Positions 44,255 to 53,356 of a stretch of DNA of 64,000 nucleotides are shown here, piece by piece. The translations under genes were made by a program, and so were the position numbers. A model generated the notes under the pieces. The model was not told where the DNA came from. It saw only the letters and a list, made by a program, of their open reading frames with translations, and searched no databases. Numbering within the stretch: the stretch's first letter is position 1; every line of letters starts with the position of its first letter. The DNA comes from Nocardia donostiensis (GTDB lineage: Bacteria; Actinomycetota; Actinomycetes; Mycobacteriales; Mycobacteriaceae): assembly GCF_002081715.1 (NCBI RefSeq), contig NZ_MUKP01000004.1, positions 1 to 64,000 of the forward strand, written 5' to 3'.

Positions 44255-45475
44255 ATGACCGTCGACAGCGTGGCCAGGACGAAATTGACCGTATCGGGGC
44301 AACCGATGTCGGCGCCGCTACAAGACGTCCGGACGTTGTCGCGGCATATGGTCGGCCATTTCGTGGAAAACGTCGTGCCGTGCGGCACCCTGCCCGGCGA
44401 TGCCATCTCCGGCGATGTCACCACCATCACCCGTGTCTGTCTGGAACTCGCGGTGAGCGTGCTCGACGGCCAGGACATTCCGGAAAAGACCCGCCGCCTG
44501 GAGAACGCCGCGGCGGGTTGGGCGCGGGAAGGGGTGCCGATCGACACCATTCACCACGCCATCCACGAGGGCTTCAAGCTCGGATTGGATCTGGTGGTGT
44601 CGAATGCGACGGTCACCGACTACTCCAACCTGGTCGACGGCGCGAAACTGGTTGTGGAGATGCTGGACCGGGTGACGGTGTCGATCTCCATGGCCTATGT
44701 GCGCGAACTGCGTTCGGTGGTCAGTGAACACCATACGGCCGTGCACACCCTCACCTCCGCGCTGCTGGGTGGGCACAGCACCTCCACCATGGCACGCGAA
44801 TGCGGTATCGAGATCGCCGCAGCGTATCGGGTGCTGGCGGTAGCGATTCCGGCCCATCCCGACGAAGCGGTGCCCGCCCTGGACGGCAAGGTCGTCGCGC
44901 GGCGGAAACTGCGCAGGGTGCAGGCCGAATTGGCGATCCGCTGCGGTGACACCGCGCTGTCGCTGCTCAGCGTCGACGGTGGCACCGTCCTGCTGCCCGC
45001 ACAGGCGCGCGCCGACGATGCGCTCGACGAACTCATCGCCCAGTTGTCGAAGGCGGCGCAGGTGCCGATCACCGCGGCGGTGGTGGAATCACCCACCGCG
45101 CAGGTCCCTTCGGCCGCCGACCAGGCGCATGAACTGCTGGATATGGTGCAACGCCTGCGTTGCGTGCCCGGCCTGTACCGGTTCGACGATATGGCGCTCG
45201 AGTACCAGCTGACCCGCCCCGGCCCCGGCCGCGAATACCTGGGCTCGCTGCTCGATCCGCTCGACGATCACCCCGAACTGCTGGAAACCCTGCAACGCCA
45301 TATCAGCAACAACCTCAACCGTCAGCGCACCGCCCGGCTCATGCACATCCACACCAACACCATCGATTACCGGCTCAAACGGGTCGCCCAGCTGACCGGT
45401 TTCGACCCCACTCAGCCATCGGGGCTGTGGTATCTACGTTCGGCTCTGGTAGCGCGCAGCTATCGCACGAACTGA
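44255..45475 (+). CDS. PucR family transcriptional regulator
   Basis: About 406 residues, starting at the ATG at 44255 with AGAAGGAG six bases upstream. An N-terminal helical RsbR/RsbT-like domain is followed by a GGDEF-derived middle part. The C-terminal PucR helix-turn-helix is typical (LLETLQRHISNNLNRQRTAR, then LMHIHTNTIDYRLKRVAQLT). The family regulates diverse catabolic and secondary-metabolite genes in actinobacteria. It is a single gene upstream of the M50-like protease gene; no target is evident. Confidence 0.9.
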   Translation: MTVDSVARTKLTVSGQPMSAPLQDVRTLSRHMVGHFVENVVPCGTLPGDAISGDVTTITRVCLELAVSVLDGQDIPEKTRRLENAAAGWAREGVPIDTIHHAIHEGFKLGLDLVVSNATVTDYSNLVDGAKLVVEMLDRVTVSISMAYVRELRSVVSEHHTAVHTLTSALLGGHSTSTMARECGIEIAAAYRVLAVAIPAHPDEAVPALDGKVVARRKLRRVQAELAIRCGDTALSLLSVDGGTVLLPAQARADDALDELIAQLSKAAQVPITAAVVESPTAQVPSAADQAHELLDMVQRLRCVPGLYRFDDMALEYQLTRPGPGREYLGSLLDPLDDHPELLETLQRHISNNLNRQRTARLMHIHTNTIDYRLKRVAQLTGFDPTQPSGLWYLRSALVARSYRTN

Positions 45476-45536
45476 CCGGTCGATGCGGTGAATATCCCGG
45501 CGGGCGCAACCCCCGCCCGCCCGATAGGGTGCGGCG

Positions 45537-46313
45537 GTGGACACAGCGCAATTGGTCGAACGCGGCAGCTCCATCGCCGACCGGCTCACGACGACGCAGG
45601 CGGCGCCGCCGTCCTGGCTGGTGCTTGGCGCCGCCGCAGTGGCGCTGCTACTGGTCACCTACCGGCCGCTGTGGCGGCTGACCCGCAATGTGGTCACCAT
45701 CGCGCACGAAGGTGGGCACGCGCTGGTGGCTTTGCTGACCGGGCGCAGGCTCAACAGCATCACCTTGCATTCGGATACCTCCGGCCTGACCGTCTCTAGC
45801 GGTAAACCGTACGGGTTCGGCATGGTTCTGACCGCGCTGGCCGGTTACCCCGCTCCCCCGCTGATCGGCCTCGGATTCGCCGCGCTGCTGGGCGCGAACC
45901 GGATCACCCTCATGCTGTGGATCGCCATCGCCGCGCTGGCCGCGATGCTGATCATGGTCCGCAATGTGTACGGCGTGCTGTCGGTATTCCTCACCGGCGC
46001 CCTCGTTTTCGGGGTGTCCTGGTTCGGTTCGGACACCCTGCAGGCCGGGTTCGCCTATCTGGCGACCTGGCTGCTGCTGTTCGCGGGCAGCAGGCCGGTG
46101 CTGGAGTTGCAGCGCACCCGCTCCCGGCTGCGGGACGGCACCACCGATGCCGACCAGCTCGCCCGGCTCACCCGCCTGCCCGGGCTGCTGTGGGTGCTGG
46201 TGTTCGGCGCGATCGCGTTGGCCGCACTGGTCATCGGGGCGGGGCTGCTGCTGTCGGCGACGGCCGGGATCTGCCTGCCCATCCCCCAGGGTGGTGCCTG
46301 CCCGGCGACCTGA
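45537..46313 (+). CDS. M50-type membrane metalloprotease-like protein
   Basis: The 258-residue protein starts at a GTG and has five to seven membrane helices. HEGGH at residues 57-61 in TIAHEGGHALVALLTGR matches the zinc-binding HExxH pattern of site-2 proteases, with GG in the middle. PYGFGMVLTALAGYPAPPLIG supplies a conserved Gly/Pro loop seen in the actinobacterial M50B-like group, while the distant Asp ligand is not certain. Its substrate is unknown. Its stop codon lies in the loop of a terminator hairpin. Confidence 0.78.
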   Translation: MDTAQLVERGSSIADRLTTTQAAPPSWLVLGAAAVALLLVTYRPLWRLTRNVVTIAHEGGHALVALLTGRRLNSITLHSDTSGLTVSSGKPYGFGMVLTALAGYPAPPLIGLGFAALLGANRITLMLWIAIAALAAMLIMVRNVYGVLSVFLTGALVFGVSWFGSDTLQAGFAYLATWLLLFAGSRPVLELQRTRSRLRDGTTDADQLARLTRLPGLLWVLVFGAIALAALVIGAGLLLSATAGICLPIPQGGACPAT

Positions 46314-46327
46314 CGCCGGGCAGGCAC
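46294..46327. terminator. Terminator hairpin enclosing a stop codon
   Basis: GTGCCTGCCCGGCG pairs over 14 bp with CGCCGGGCAGGCAC; the 6-base loop ACCTGA contains the TGA of the M50-like gene. The 3' end of the convergent siderophore-interacting protein gene is 29 bases away. Confidence 0.75.
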
Positions 46328-46356
46328 GCGAGACCTGGTTCAGCGGGGGGCACGGC

Positions 46357-47133
46357 TCACCTGCCGGTTTCGGCGGAGGCCAGTTCTTTCTTCCAGACCC
46401 GGAACCCCTCTTCGGTGCGGCCGCGACGCCAATACCCGGAAATGGAGGCGAATTCCGCGGGCACACCACGCTCCTTGCGGATATAGGGACGCAGATTGTG
46501 CATCACCGCCTGCGCCTCACCGTGGATGAACACACCCGCCTGTCCCGGCAGCCACGCGGCCCCGCGCACGGCCGCGATCAGCGGGGCATTGTCGCCGGCC
46601 CGGTCGTCGCCGACCTCGTGCGCGGCCGCGCCGCGGTGGATCCAGGTGACGTCGACCAGCGCCTTGGATGCGAAAGCGATCTCGTCGCCTGCGTCGGCCA
46701 CTTCGATGAACACCTTCGCGGGCGCGCCCTCCGGCAATGCCTCCACGGCCGCGGAGATGGCAGGCAGGGCCGATTCGTCACCGGCGAAAAGGTGCCAGTC
46801 GGCGTCCGTACGCGGAGCGTATGCGCCGCCGGGACCGTACATCGTCACCTGCTCACCCGGCTGCACCGTCGCAGCCCACGGTCCGGCGATACCTTCGTCA
46901 CCGTGCACGACGAAATCGATGGCTATCTCGCGGGCGGCGGTGTCCACCGAGCGCACCGTGTAGGTGCGCATCACCTCACCGCCTGGCTGGTCGAACAGCA
47001 GCTTGACGTAGGCGTCGGTGAAGTCGTTGGGGGTGAAATCGTCGAATCCGGGGTCACCGAGATACACCCGGACGAAATGCGGGCCGAGCCGCTCGGTGCG
47101 CGACACGGTCAGGGTCGTGCGCTTCCTGGCCAT
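46357..47133 (-). CDS. Siderophore-interacting protein (flavin ferric-siderophore reductase)
   Basis: The 258-residue protein has the FAD-binding half of the SIP/ViuB family (GPHFVRVYLG, then MRTYTVRSVDTAAREIAIDFVVHG with the flavin-contact RxYTxR, then GPAGPW-like GIAGPWAATV). The NADPH-binding half has WHLFAGDESALPAI, and the C-terminal WRRGRTEEGF is a typical signature. These enzymes reduce Fe(III)-siderophores in the cytoplasm to release iron. An IdeR/DtxR-type iron box ends 18 bases before its start, so it should be expressed under low iron. Confidence 0.93.
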   Translation of the reverse strand: MARKRTTLTVSRTERLGPHFVRVYLGDPGFDDFTPNDFTDAYVKLLFDQPGGEVMRTYTVRSVDTAAREIAIDFVVHGDEGIAGPWAATVQPGEQVTMYGPGGAYAPRTDADWHLFAGDESALPAISAAVEALPEGAPAKVFIEVADAGDEIAFASKALVDVTWIHRGAAAHEVGDDRAGDNAPLIAAVRGAAWLPGQAGVFIHGEAQAVMHNLRPYIRKERGVPAEFASISGYWRRGRTEEGFRVWKKELASAETGR

Positions 47134-47150
47134 CAGATCTCCCTCACGAG

Positions 47151-47169
47151 TTAGGTTCCCCTAACCGAA
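47151..47169 (-). promoter_or_regulatory. IdeR/DtxR iron box
   Basis: The 19 bases TTAGGTTCCCCTAACCGAA match the consensus TTAGGTTAGGCTAACCTAA at 15 positions, including both half-site cores. It lies 18 bases before the siderophore-interacting protein gene and 114 before the divergent PapA-like gene. Confidence 0.8.
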
Positions 47170-47282
47170 CGTACCAGGCCGGTCCGCGGAGCCGGTAACG
47201 GTCACCCAGCGCGGTCCGAATTACCCAGCGAGCACCCGCTTCTGGGCTAGCCTCACTGCATCACCCCGGGGAAGGCACCACC

Positions 47283-48548
47283 ATGACCGCAGCCACCATC
47301 GTTCGCCCATTGGCTCCGAGCGAGCAGATCTTTGCTTTCGGTGAGGTGTTCGTCGGGTATTCGGCCCGGGTGGCGGGCCGGCTGGATACGGCGGCGCTGA
47401 TCTCGGCGTTCGAGACGGTGGTCCGGTCACGTCCGCTCCTGGCCGCCGCGCTGGAGCCAGGGGCTGGGTTCGGGCACACACTGGTGACGTCGGAACCCGC
47501 CGCTGCCGCCGCTCCCACCGTGACGGTCACCGACGGCGACCCCGAGCAGCTGCTCACCGGCGCCGAACTCGACCAGCGCCGCGCCGTCTGCGCCCTGTGC
47601 GTGGTCCGCCGCGGCGATACCGCCGCTGTCACCCTGCTCACCCATCACAGCATCGCCGACGCCATCCATTCGCTGGCAGTGTTCGAAGAGCTCTGGTCCT
47701 GCTATTGCGGGATCGTCGCAGGGGAAACCCCGCGTCTCACGGCGCACCCTTACCCCGCGCCCGTGGAGGAACTGCTCGCGGCCCGCAACGTGACAAAGTT
47801 CCCGGCCCCCTTCCCGAGCTCCCCGCAGCCGCTCCCGCCCGCGCCCCCGTCGTCCGCCGACGAGCCGTATCCGACGCTGGTCACCTCCCGCTGCCTGCTC
47901 ACCGAGGCGCAGACCGTCGCGTTGACCGAGCTGGGGCGCTCGGCGGGAGTGACGATCCACGGTCTGGTCTCGGCGGCGCTGCTGCTCACCGAGTCCGCGG
48001 CCAGGCAGCGGCCGCTGACCGAGCTGATGTGCTCGTATTCGGTGGACCTGCGTCCCCGGGTGAGCCCACCGATCGGCGCGACCGAAGGCACCAATGTGCT
48101 CGGCTTCACCGGCTACCTACCCGCGGCCGATACCGAACCCACCCTCGTCGGGCTGGCCCGCGGGGTCTGCGCCGCGCTGCGTGACGGCCTCGCCTCCGGT
48201 TTCATCCAGCAGACACCGCTGCAGCTCCCCGATATGGCCGGCGCGCCGCCACCGAACAGCAACGGCACCGTCATGACCACCAACTGGGGGCGCATCGCGC
48301 CGCTGCCCACCCCGGAGGATCTGCGTGTAACCGACTTCCGTTCCACCATGATCGCCAAGCCCGACCGCACCGGCCGCAGGCCCCAGCAGCCCGGCGGCGG
48401 AACCACCATCGTCAGCACCTACGGCGGACGGCTGAGCATCGAGATCCATCACCCGCCGGAGTTCACGCCCGTCCAGCTGCCCCGTATCGCCCGGCTCACC
48501 GAGCTGCTCGGTGGATCGTCCGCGGTCAGGGCTGCTGGAGCGAGGTGA
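47283..48548 (+). CDS. PapA5-like condensation-domain acyltransferase
   Basis: The 421-residue protein has the condensation superfamily active site HHSIADA at residues 121-127, with the second His as base and the Asp as structural residue. It also has DLRPRVSPPIGA, matching the DLR-P-V motif of PapA5/polyketide-associated acyltransferases. Such enzymes move an acyl group from a carrier protein to an alcohol to make wax-like or lipid esters. It starts at the ATG at 47283 (GGGGAAGG upstream), diverges from the iron-regulated SIP gene, and its 3' end overlaps the convergent phosphoesterase gene by 23 bases. Confidence 0.82.
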   Translation: MTAATIVRPLAPSEQIFAFGEVFVGYSARVAGRLDTAALISAFETVVRSRPLLAAALEPGAGFGHTLVTSEPAAAAAPTVTVTDGDPEQLLTGAELDQRRAVCALCVVRRGDTAAVTLLTHHSIADAIHSLAVFEELWSCYCGIVAGETPRLTAHPYPAPVEELLAARNVTKFPAPFPSSPQPLPPAPPSSADEPYPTLVTSRCLLTEAQTVALTELGRSAGVTIHGLVSAALLLTESAARQRPLTELMCSYSVDLRPRVSPPIGATEGTNVLGFTGYLPAADTEPTLVGLARGVCAALRDGLASGFIQQTPLQLPDMAGAPPPNSNGTVMTTNWGRIAPLPTPEDLRVTDFRSTMIAKPDRTGRRPQQPGGGTTIVSTYGGRLSIEIHHPPEFTPVQLPRIARLTELLGGSSAVRAAGAR

Positions 48549-50202
48549 GTTCGAGAACCGTCACATCCGAGGGTGCGGCTACGCGCACCGGCGGACCCCA
48601 GGCCCCCGCACCCCGGGTGACGTAGAGCTGGGTGTCACCGTAGTGCTCCAGACCGGCCAAGGTCGGGTTCGCCAGGGCGGCAAGGAGATTGCCCGGCCAG
48701 AGTTGCCCGCCGTGGGTGTGGCCGGACAGTTGCAGGTCGACGCCGTGGTCGACAGCATCGTGCACGAGCACCGGCTGATGCGCCAGCAGTACACACGCCC
48801 GGTTCGTATCGCGTCCGTCCAAGGCGGCGGCGACATCGGGCCCGCGGCCCAGGGCTTCACCTTCGATGTCGTCGACGCCCGCGAGGTCGAAGTCGGGGAG
48901 CGCGACCCGGCTGTTGAGCAGCACCCGCATCCCCAGCTCAGCCGCGTGCGCAATCCACTCGTCGGCGTCGGAGTAGTACTCGTGATTGCCCGGCACGTAG
49001 TAGGCGCCGAGCCGTGCCCGCAGCCCGGCCAGCGGAGCGACCTCCGACCGCATATCCGCGACCCGGCCGTCGGCGAGGTCACCGGCGACAGCGATCAGGT
49101 CCGGCCGTGTGCCGTTGACGGTCTGCACCACTCGCTCGGCGAAACCGCGCCCCAGCGCCGGTCCCAGATGCAGATCGCTGAGCAGCGTGATCCGGAAGCC
49201 CTGTCCGCTGGCGGGCAGTTTCGCCAGCGGCACGGTGACCCGCCGCACCATCGGCCCGTTCAGCACCCCGTAGGTGCCGGTGCCGACGGTCGCCGCCGCC
49301 GCTGCCACGGTCGCCCCCGCGGCGAGGCGGGAGACGAACAACCGGCGCGATATCGGCCGAGGACGGGGTTCGGTTTCGGCCTGTTCCTGCGCTTGTCCAG
49401 CCGGCGGCACTCCGGTGCCGGGACCAGCCGCGATATCAGCAGGCTCCGGGGCCGAGCCTTGCGCCGCGGCTGCGGAATCAGCGCGTCCTGGATCCGGTGC
49501 TGTCGTCGCCGTGACAGCACGCCCTCCCGGGTCCGCGGAACCAGCGGCGGACTCGGCTGATTGCGGTGTGGAAACCGGTTTCGGGAGCACTGCCGTACCG
49601 GCGCGGGCCGATGCCTGGACAGCAGCACTGCCGCTCGGTTTCTGGGGCTCTGCGGCGTCAGCACTCTCCCGACCCGCCACACCCTCCACACCTGCTGCGC
49701 CCGTCACACCCGTCGGACTCGCCACACCCGCTGCAGCAGCGCGTGTTCCGGAAACCTGTTCGTCCGGCGTGGAGTCACCGGCACTCGGCCGAGCGACAGC
49801 AGTAGCGTGGGTGGTTTCCGCGTCGCTGGTTTCCGGGACTTCGCTCGGTTCGGGTGCCGTAGCCGCGGTCCCTGCGTCTCTGCGTGACAACGCCCGCAGC
49901 AGCAGCGGCCGCACCACCTCGCCGACCAGCACCCCGATCAGCAGATACAGCAACAATGCGGCGCACAGATACCCCGGCCAGGCGACAGCGCGAATCACAC
50001 CCAAGGGCGCCCCGCTCGAGGGCACGGCGAACGCCGCCATCATCAGTACCACGCAGAGCACCAGCCCCATGGTGCCCGCCCACCACCACACCGATCCCCG
50101 CGTGGTCGTGTCTCCCACCAGCCGCCGCCACACATGCCAGGGCAGGCCGACGAGCAGCCCCAGCACGACAATCCCAGCGAGTACCGTCACAATTACCACC
50201 AC
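48526..50202 (-). CDS. Membrane metallophosphoesterase with long Ala-rich linker
   Basis: A 558-residue protein. Three hydrophobic helices lie in residues 1-100, followed by a low-complexity Ala/Pro/Ser linker (about 110-295). A Tat-like segment SRRLFVSRLAAGATVAAAAA comes next, then the calcineurin-like catalytic domain (LLSDLHLG, VAGDLADG, GNHEYYSDADEW, LSGHTHGGQLWPG), with all metal ligands present. The catalytic part probably faces the outside of the membrane. The linker is unusually long. The substrate (nucleotide, lipid or cyclic dinucleotide) is unknown. Its end overlaps the PapA-like gene. Confidence 0.87.
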   Translation of the reverse strand: MVVIVTVLAGIVVLGLLVGLPWHVWRRLVGDTTTRGSVWWWAGTMGLVLCVVLMMAAFAVPSSGAPLGVIRAVAWPGYLCAALLLYLLIGVLVGEVVRPLLLRALSRRDAGTAATAPEPSEVPETSDAETTHATAVARPSAGDSTPDEQVSGTRAAAAGVASPTGVTGAAGVEGVAGRESADAAEPQKPSGSAAVQASARAGTAVLPKPVSTPQSAESAAGSADPGGRAVTATTAPDPGRADSAAAAQGSAPEPADIAAGPGTGVPPAGQAQEQAETEPRPRPISRRLFVSRLAAGATVAAAAATVGTGTYGVLNGPMVRRVTVPLAKLPASGQGFRITLLSDLHLGPALGRGFAERVVQTVNGTRPDLIAVAGDLADGRVADMRSEVAPLAGLRARLGAYYVPGNHEYYSDADEWIAHAAELGMRVLLNSRVALPDFDLAGVDDIEGEALGRGPDVAAALDGRDTNRACVLLAHQPVLVHDAVDHGVDLQLSGHTHGGQLWPGNLLAALANPTLAGLEHYGDTQLYVTRGAGAWGPPVRVAAPSDVTVLELTSLQQP

Positions 50203-50622
50203 AGTGGGGCGCCTCTTCCTGACTTACTGCACCTGCGGCCGCTGAACTTACGCCCACCCGCTCCGCGTCCGCCTCACACTACGACAACCGCCTACCCCTG
50301 CCCTCACTCACCGTCTTCCTCGAGGCGACGCCCCCGCGTCGGCGCCGCGTTCCGATCGGCCGAGTCATCCCTGCATCCTGCCTGCTCGGCGCCCGCTGTA
50401 CCGGACGACGCGACAGCTTCAGAACCGACCGAGAACCATGGGCCGTCCGACAGCCACGGCGGGCCGGATGTCGACAGATACCGTGCGAGCACTACAGACC
50501 TGCGATAGCTCTGCCCGTTGATTTCCAGTGCTGTGGCGTAGTTTCCGGTGCTGTGGCGTGGTTTGGCGTCCGCTTCCGAACGCGGAGGGGCTCTATCCCT
50601 ACCCGGCTCTGCGGGGGAGCCG
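50203..50622. other. Intergenic with a short tandem repeat
   Basis: A 420-base stretch between the start of the phosphoesterase gene and the end of the acyl-CoA synthetase gene. It contains two adjacent 20-bp copies at 50522-50561. No conserved ORF or RNA gene was found. Confidence 0.4.
50522..50561. repeat. Two tandem 20-bp copies
   Basis: TTTCCAGTGCTGTGGCGTAG is followed directly by TTTCCGGTGCTGTGGCGTGG; the units differ at two positions. They could be a recent local duplication or a paired protein-binding site. Confidence 0.7.
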
Positions 50623-52806
50623 TTACGCCGAGCCCGGCACCCCCACCCCGCCGATTCCTGGTGGCGCGGGTGAGCGGCCCACTTCCGGCCCGGTGAGCAG
50701 GCGTTTGAGGATCTTCCCGGTTTCGCCGCGGGGAAGGGCGCTGAGGAAGGTGACGTCACGGGGGACGGAGAAGCGGCTGAGGCGGTGGCGGATGTAGGTG
50801 CGGATCATATCGGGGTCGAGGCCGGAGCCTTCATGTTTCACCACGAAAGCGGCCAGCCGCTGGCCGAATTCGTCGTCGGGGACGCCGACGACGGCGACCT
50901 CACTCACCTGCGGCAGATGGGACAGCGCTTCCTCCACGGGTCGGGGGAAAACGTTCTCGCCACCGGAGATGATCATCTCGTCGTCGCGTCCGGCGACGAA
51001 CAGGCGCCCGGAGACGTCCAGGTAGCCGAGGTCGCCGGTGTCGAGCATGCCGTCGGCTTCATCTGGCGGCGCGGAGTTGACGTAGCCGTCGAAGAGCATG
51101 TGGTTGCCGACGAAGATGCGGCCGGTGGCCCCGATCGGTACGGGTTTGCGATCCGCGCCGAGCACCGCGACTTTGGTGCCGAGCGGTGGGCGGCCCGCCG
51201 TCGTCGGGGAGGTGCGCAGGTCCTCGGGAGTGGCGATGGACGCCCACGACACCTCGGTGGAACCGTAGACGTTGTAGAGGATTTCGCCGTAACGGTCCAT
51301 GAACCGCAGCACCGTCGCCCCCGCCAGCGGTGCGCCGCAGCTGATCACGTGACGCAGGCTGGAAGTGTCGTAGCGGCTGCGGATCCCGGCGGGCAGGTCG
51401 AGGATCCGGTTCACCATGGTCGGCACCACGATGAGGGTGGCGACGCGGTGTTCTGCGATCCGGCGCAGGCAGTCCTCGGCGTCGAAACGTTGCGGCAGCA
51501 CCACGGTCGCGCGCAGCGCGGTGCTCAGTTGCAGCCCGGCCAGGCCCCAGGTGTGAAACAGTGGCGCGGGGATGAGCATCGCCTCGTCCATCTGCATCGG
51601 AATCCGCGACAGCAGCGCGGCGATGGTGGCGAACCCCTTCGGGTGCGGGCGTCGCGCACCTTTGGGGGTGCCGCTGGTTCCGGAGGTGAGCACGATCAAC
51701 CGTCCGGGCTGAGTCGGTGTGCGGAAAGTGTTCTCGCCCTGGGCGATCAGCTCGTCGATGGTGACGCGGCCGGGCACCGGGGGGCTGCCGTCGGTGTTGT
51801 AGCGCGGGATGTCGTTGTGCAGGTAGCAGACGAGTTCTTCGAGGTCGCCGTCGACGAACAGGGCCGAAAGACGGTGCCGCTGCACGATCTCCTCGATCCG
51901 CCGCCCGGACAGCCCCGCGTTGAGCAGGGCGACGTCGACGCCGAGTTTGCCCGCGGCCACCATGGTCTCCACCATGCCCGCGTGGTTGCGCGACAGCAGC
52001 CCGATCGCATCGCCTGAGTCCAGCCCCGTTGCGCTCATAGCCCCGGCCAGTGCGTCGCTGCGCTGATCCATTTCGGTGAACGTGCGGGTGCCGCGGTCGT
52101 CGACGACAGCGATCCGGTCGGGTGAGTGCGCGGCTCCGGCCGCGTAACCGCCCGCCAGGTTGAAGCCCCATTTGTGCAGTCCGCGCACCTGTTTGAGGGC
52201 CAGCGCCGGATTGGTGGCGCGCACCACCCCGCTCGTCATCACCTGCCGCATGACACCGGCTTGCATCCGCACCGGGGAGTTCTCGCCGTTGACGACGACA
52301 GAGGTGGGCACTGCGCGCACGATATCGGCGACGCGGCGGAGCCCGCGCTCGGTCCAGTCGGCAATGGCGGCGTTGGTCAGGTCGCTGACCCGCCGGTGCA
52401 CCCGGCCGGGAGTGAAGTAGGTGACCGAGACCTTGGCTTTGTCGCCTTCTCCGAGCAACCGGACCGAGGCGAAACTGCCCAGCTCATGGCAGTGCAGTTC
52501 CACGCTTTCGTACCAACGCCCGACCCGCATCTGCACTTGTATGAGGCGAATACCTGCCTCGGGGGTGCCGATGCGGAACTCCAGCACCGGATGCTGTCCG
52601 GGGATGTCGAGCCGCTCGCAGGCGCCGATGCCTGCAAAGACCCGGGGATAGGTGTTCGGATCCAGCAGCAGATCCCACACAGAGGAGCGGGATGCGGGGA
52701 GATCCACTACCACATCGATGACGTCGGTGACCACTGCTTGCAACTTCTCGTCGGCCCGCAACGAACAACTCGGGTCGGCGGGTAACCAATCTGTAACGCC
52801 GATCAC
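50623..52806 (-). CDS. SRPBCC domain fused to AMP-dependent acyl-CoA synthetase
   Basis: The 727-residue protein has an N-terminal START/SRPBCC-like lipid-binding domain (residues about 25-165: VIDVVVDLPASRSSVWDLLL, then VRVGRWYESVELHCHELG-type strands). An adenylate-forming ligase follows, with LTSGTSGTPKGARRP (P-loop), YGSTEVSW, DTGDLGYLD and the catalytic Lys of RGETGKILKR. It would activate a fatty or sterol-type acid as CoA thioester, perhaps with the first domain presenting the substrate. The start is a GTG at 52806, with another possible at 52734. The fusion is rare. It is a single-gene unit. Confidence 0.87.
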   Translation of the reverse strand: MIGVTDWLPADPSCSLRADEKLQAVVTDVIDVVVDLPASRSSVWDLLLDPNTYPRVFAGIGACERLDIPGQHPVLEFRIGTPEAGIRLIQVQMRVGRWYESVELHCHELGSFASVRLLGEGDKAKVSVTYFTPGRVHRRVSDLTNAAIADWTERGLRRVADIVRAVPTSVVVNGENSPVRMQAGVMRQVMTSGVVRATNPALALKQVRGLHKWGFNLAGGYAAGAAHSPDRIAVVDDRGTRTFTEMDQRSDALAGAMSATGLDSGDAIGLLSRNHAGMVETMVAAGKLGVDVALLNAGLSGRRIEEIVQRHRLSALFVDGDLEELVCYLHNDIPRYNTDGSPPVPGRVTIDELIAQGENTFRTPTQPGRLIVLTSGTSGTPKGARRPHPKGFATIAALLSRIPMQMDEAMLIPAPLFHTWGLAGLQLSTALRATVVLPQRFDAEDCLRRIAEHRVATLIVVPTMVNRILDLPAGIRSRYDTSSLRHVISCGAPLAGATVLRFMDRYGEILYNVYGSTEVSWASIATPEDLRTSPTTAGRPPLGTKVAVLGADRKPVPIGATGRIFVGNHMLFDGYVNSAPPDEADGMLDTGDLGYLDVSGRLFVAGRDDEMIISGGENVFPRPVEEALSHLPQVSEVAVVGVPDDEFGQRLAAFVVKHEGSGLDPDMIRTYIRHRLSRFSVPRDVTFLSALPRGETGKILKRLLTGPEVGRSPAPPGIGGVGVPGSA

Positions 52807-53079
52807 AATACCGCGCCACCCTGGTTCACACCACCACCGCCGCAGTCCCGGAAATGCGGGATGACCTGCTATAAGCCCGGTTTCACGAGGTTCACCGGCC
52901 CGCTACACGAGGATCGCAGGCCGCGCTGTTGGAACTTGCCCAAACCTTGCCGCGCAGCGGTGTGAAACTTCCCAGCGACCACAGATGTGACGACAAACAC
53001 AATCGATGCCCGTTAGATTCGCGGTGTCGCTATCCCTGCTCGCGTCATTCGGCGCGGAACCGGCGCCGGAGGAACGCTG

Positions 53080-53304
53080 ATGAACCCACAGGGTCGCCGT
53101 GTGGCGATCACGCACACCGACGAAATACTCAACTACTTCGGCAAATGTGGGGCGTGCGGCTATCCCGCCCGCGCGGCCACCACCAGGCAGGTCTACGACA
53201 ACGGTGATGTCGAAACCTCTGTGCTGGCCACCTGTTCCCTGCCCTGCGGCTGGTCCGACCAGGTGCAGCCGACCACCATGACGAGGTCGCCGTCGCGCGC
53301 TTGA
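53080..53304 (+). CDS. Small zinc-ribbon-like protein
   Basis: The 74-residue protein starts at the ATG at 53080, with GGAGG about 6 bases upstream. It carries KCGACGYPA and CSLPCGW, two Cys-x2-Cys/Cys-x3-Cys knuckles, so it probably binds one zinc ion. It is a cytoplasmic protein of unknown role; similar small proteins sit beside LLM oxidoreductases in several actinobacteria by memory. The LLM gene follows after 52 bases on the same strand. Confidence 0.68.
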   Translation: MNPQGRRVAITHTDEILNYFGKCGACGYPARAATTRQVYDNGDVETSVLATCSLPCGWSDQVQPTTMTRSPSRA

Positions 53305-53356
53305 TCTGCCTGGACCGGTAACCGGACGTGCAGCCGGGTCGGGCACGATGGTGGGC

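Noticed and set aside
47240..47265. GGCTAGCC near 47250 as a second iron box
   Set aside because: Only the centre is palindromic and the outer half-site bases do not match the IdeR consensus.
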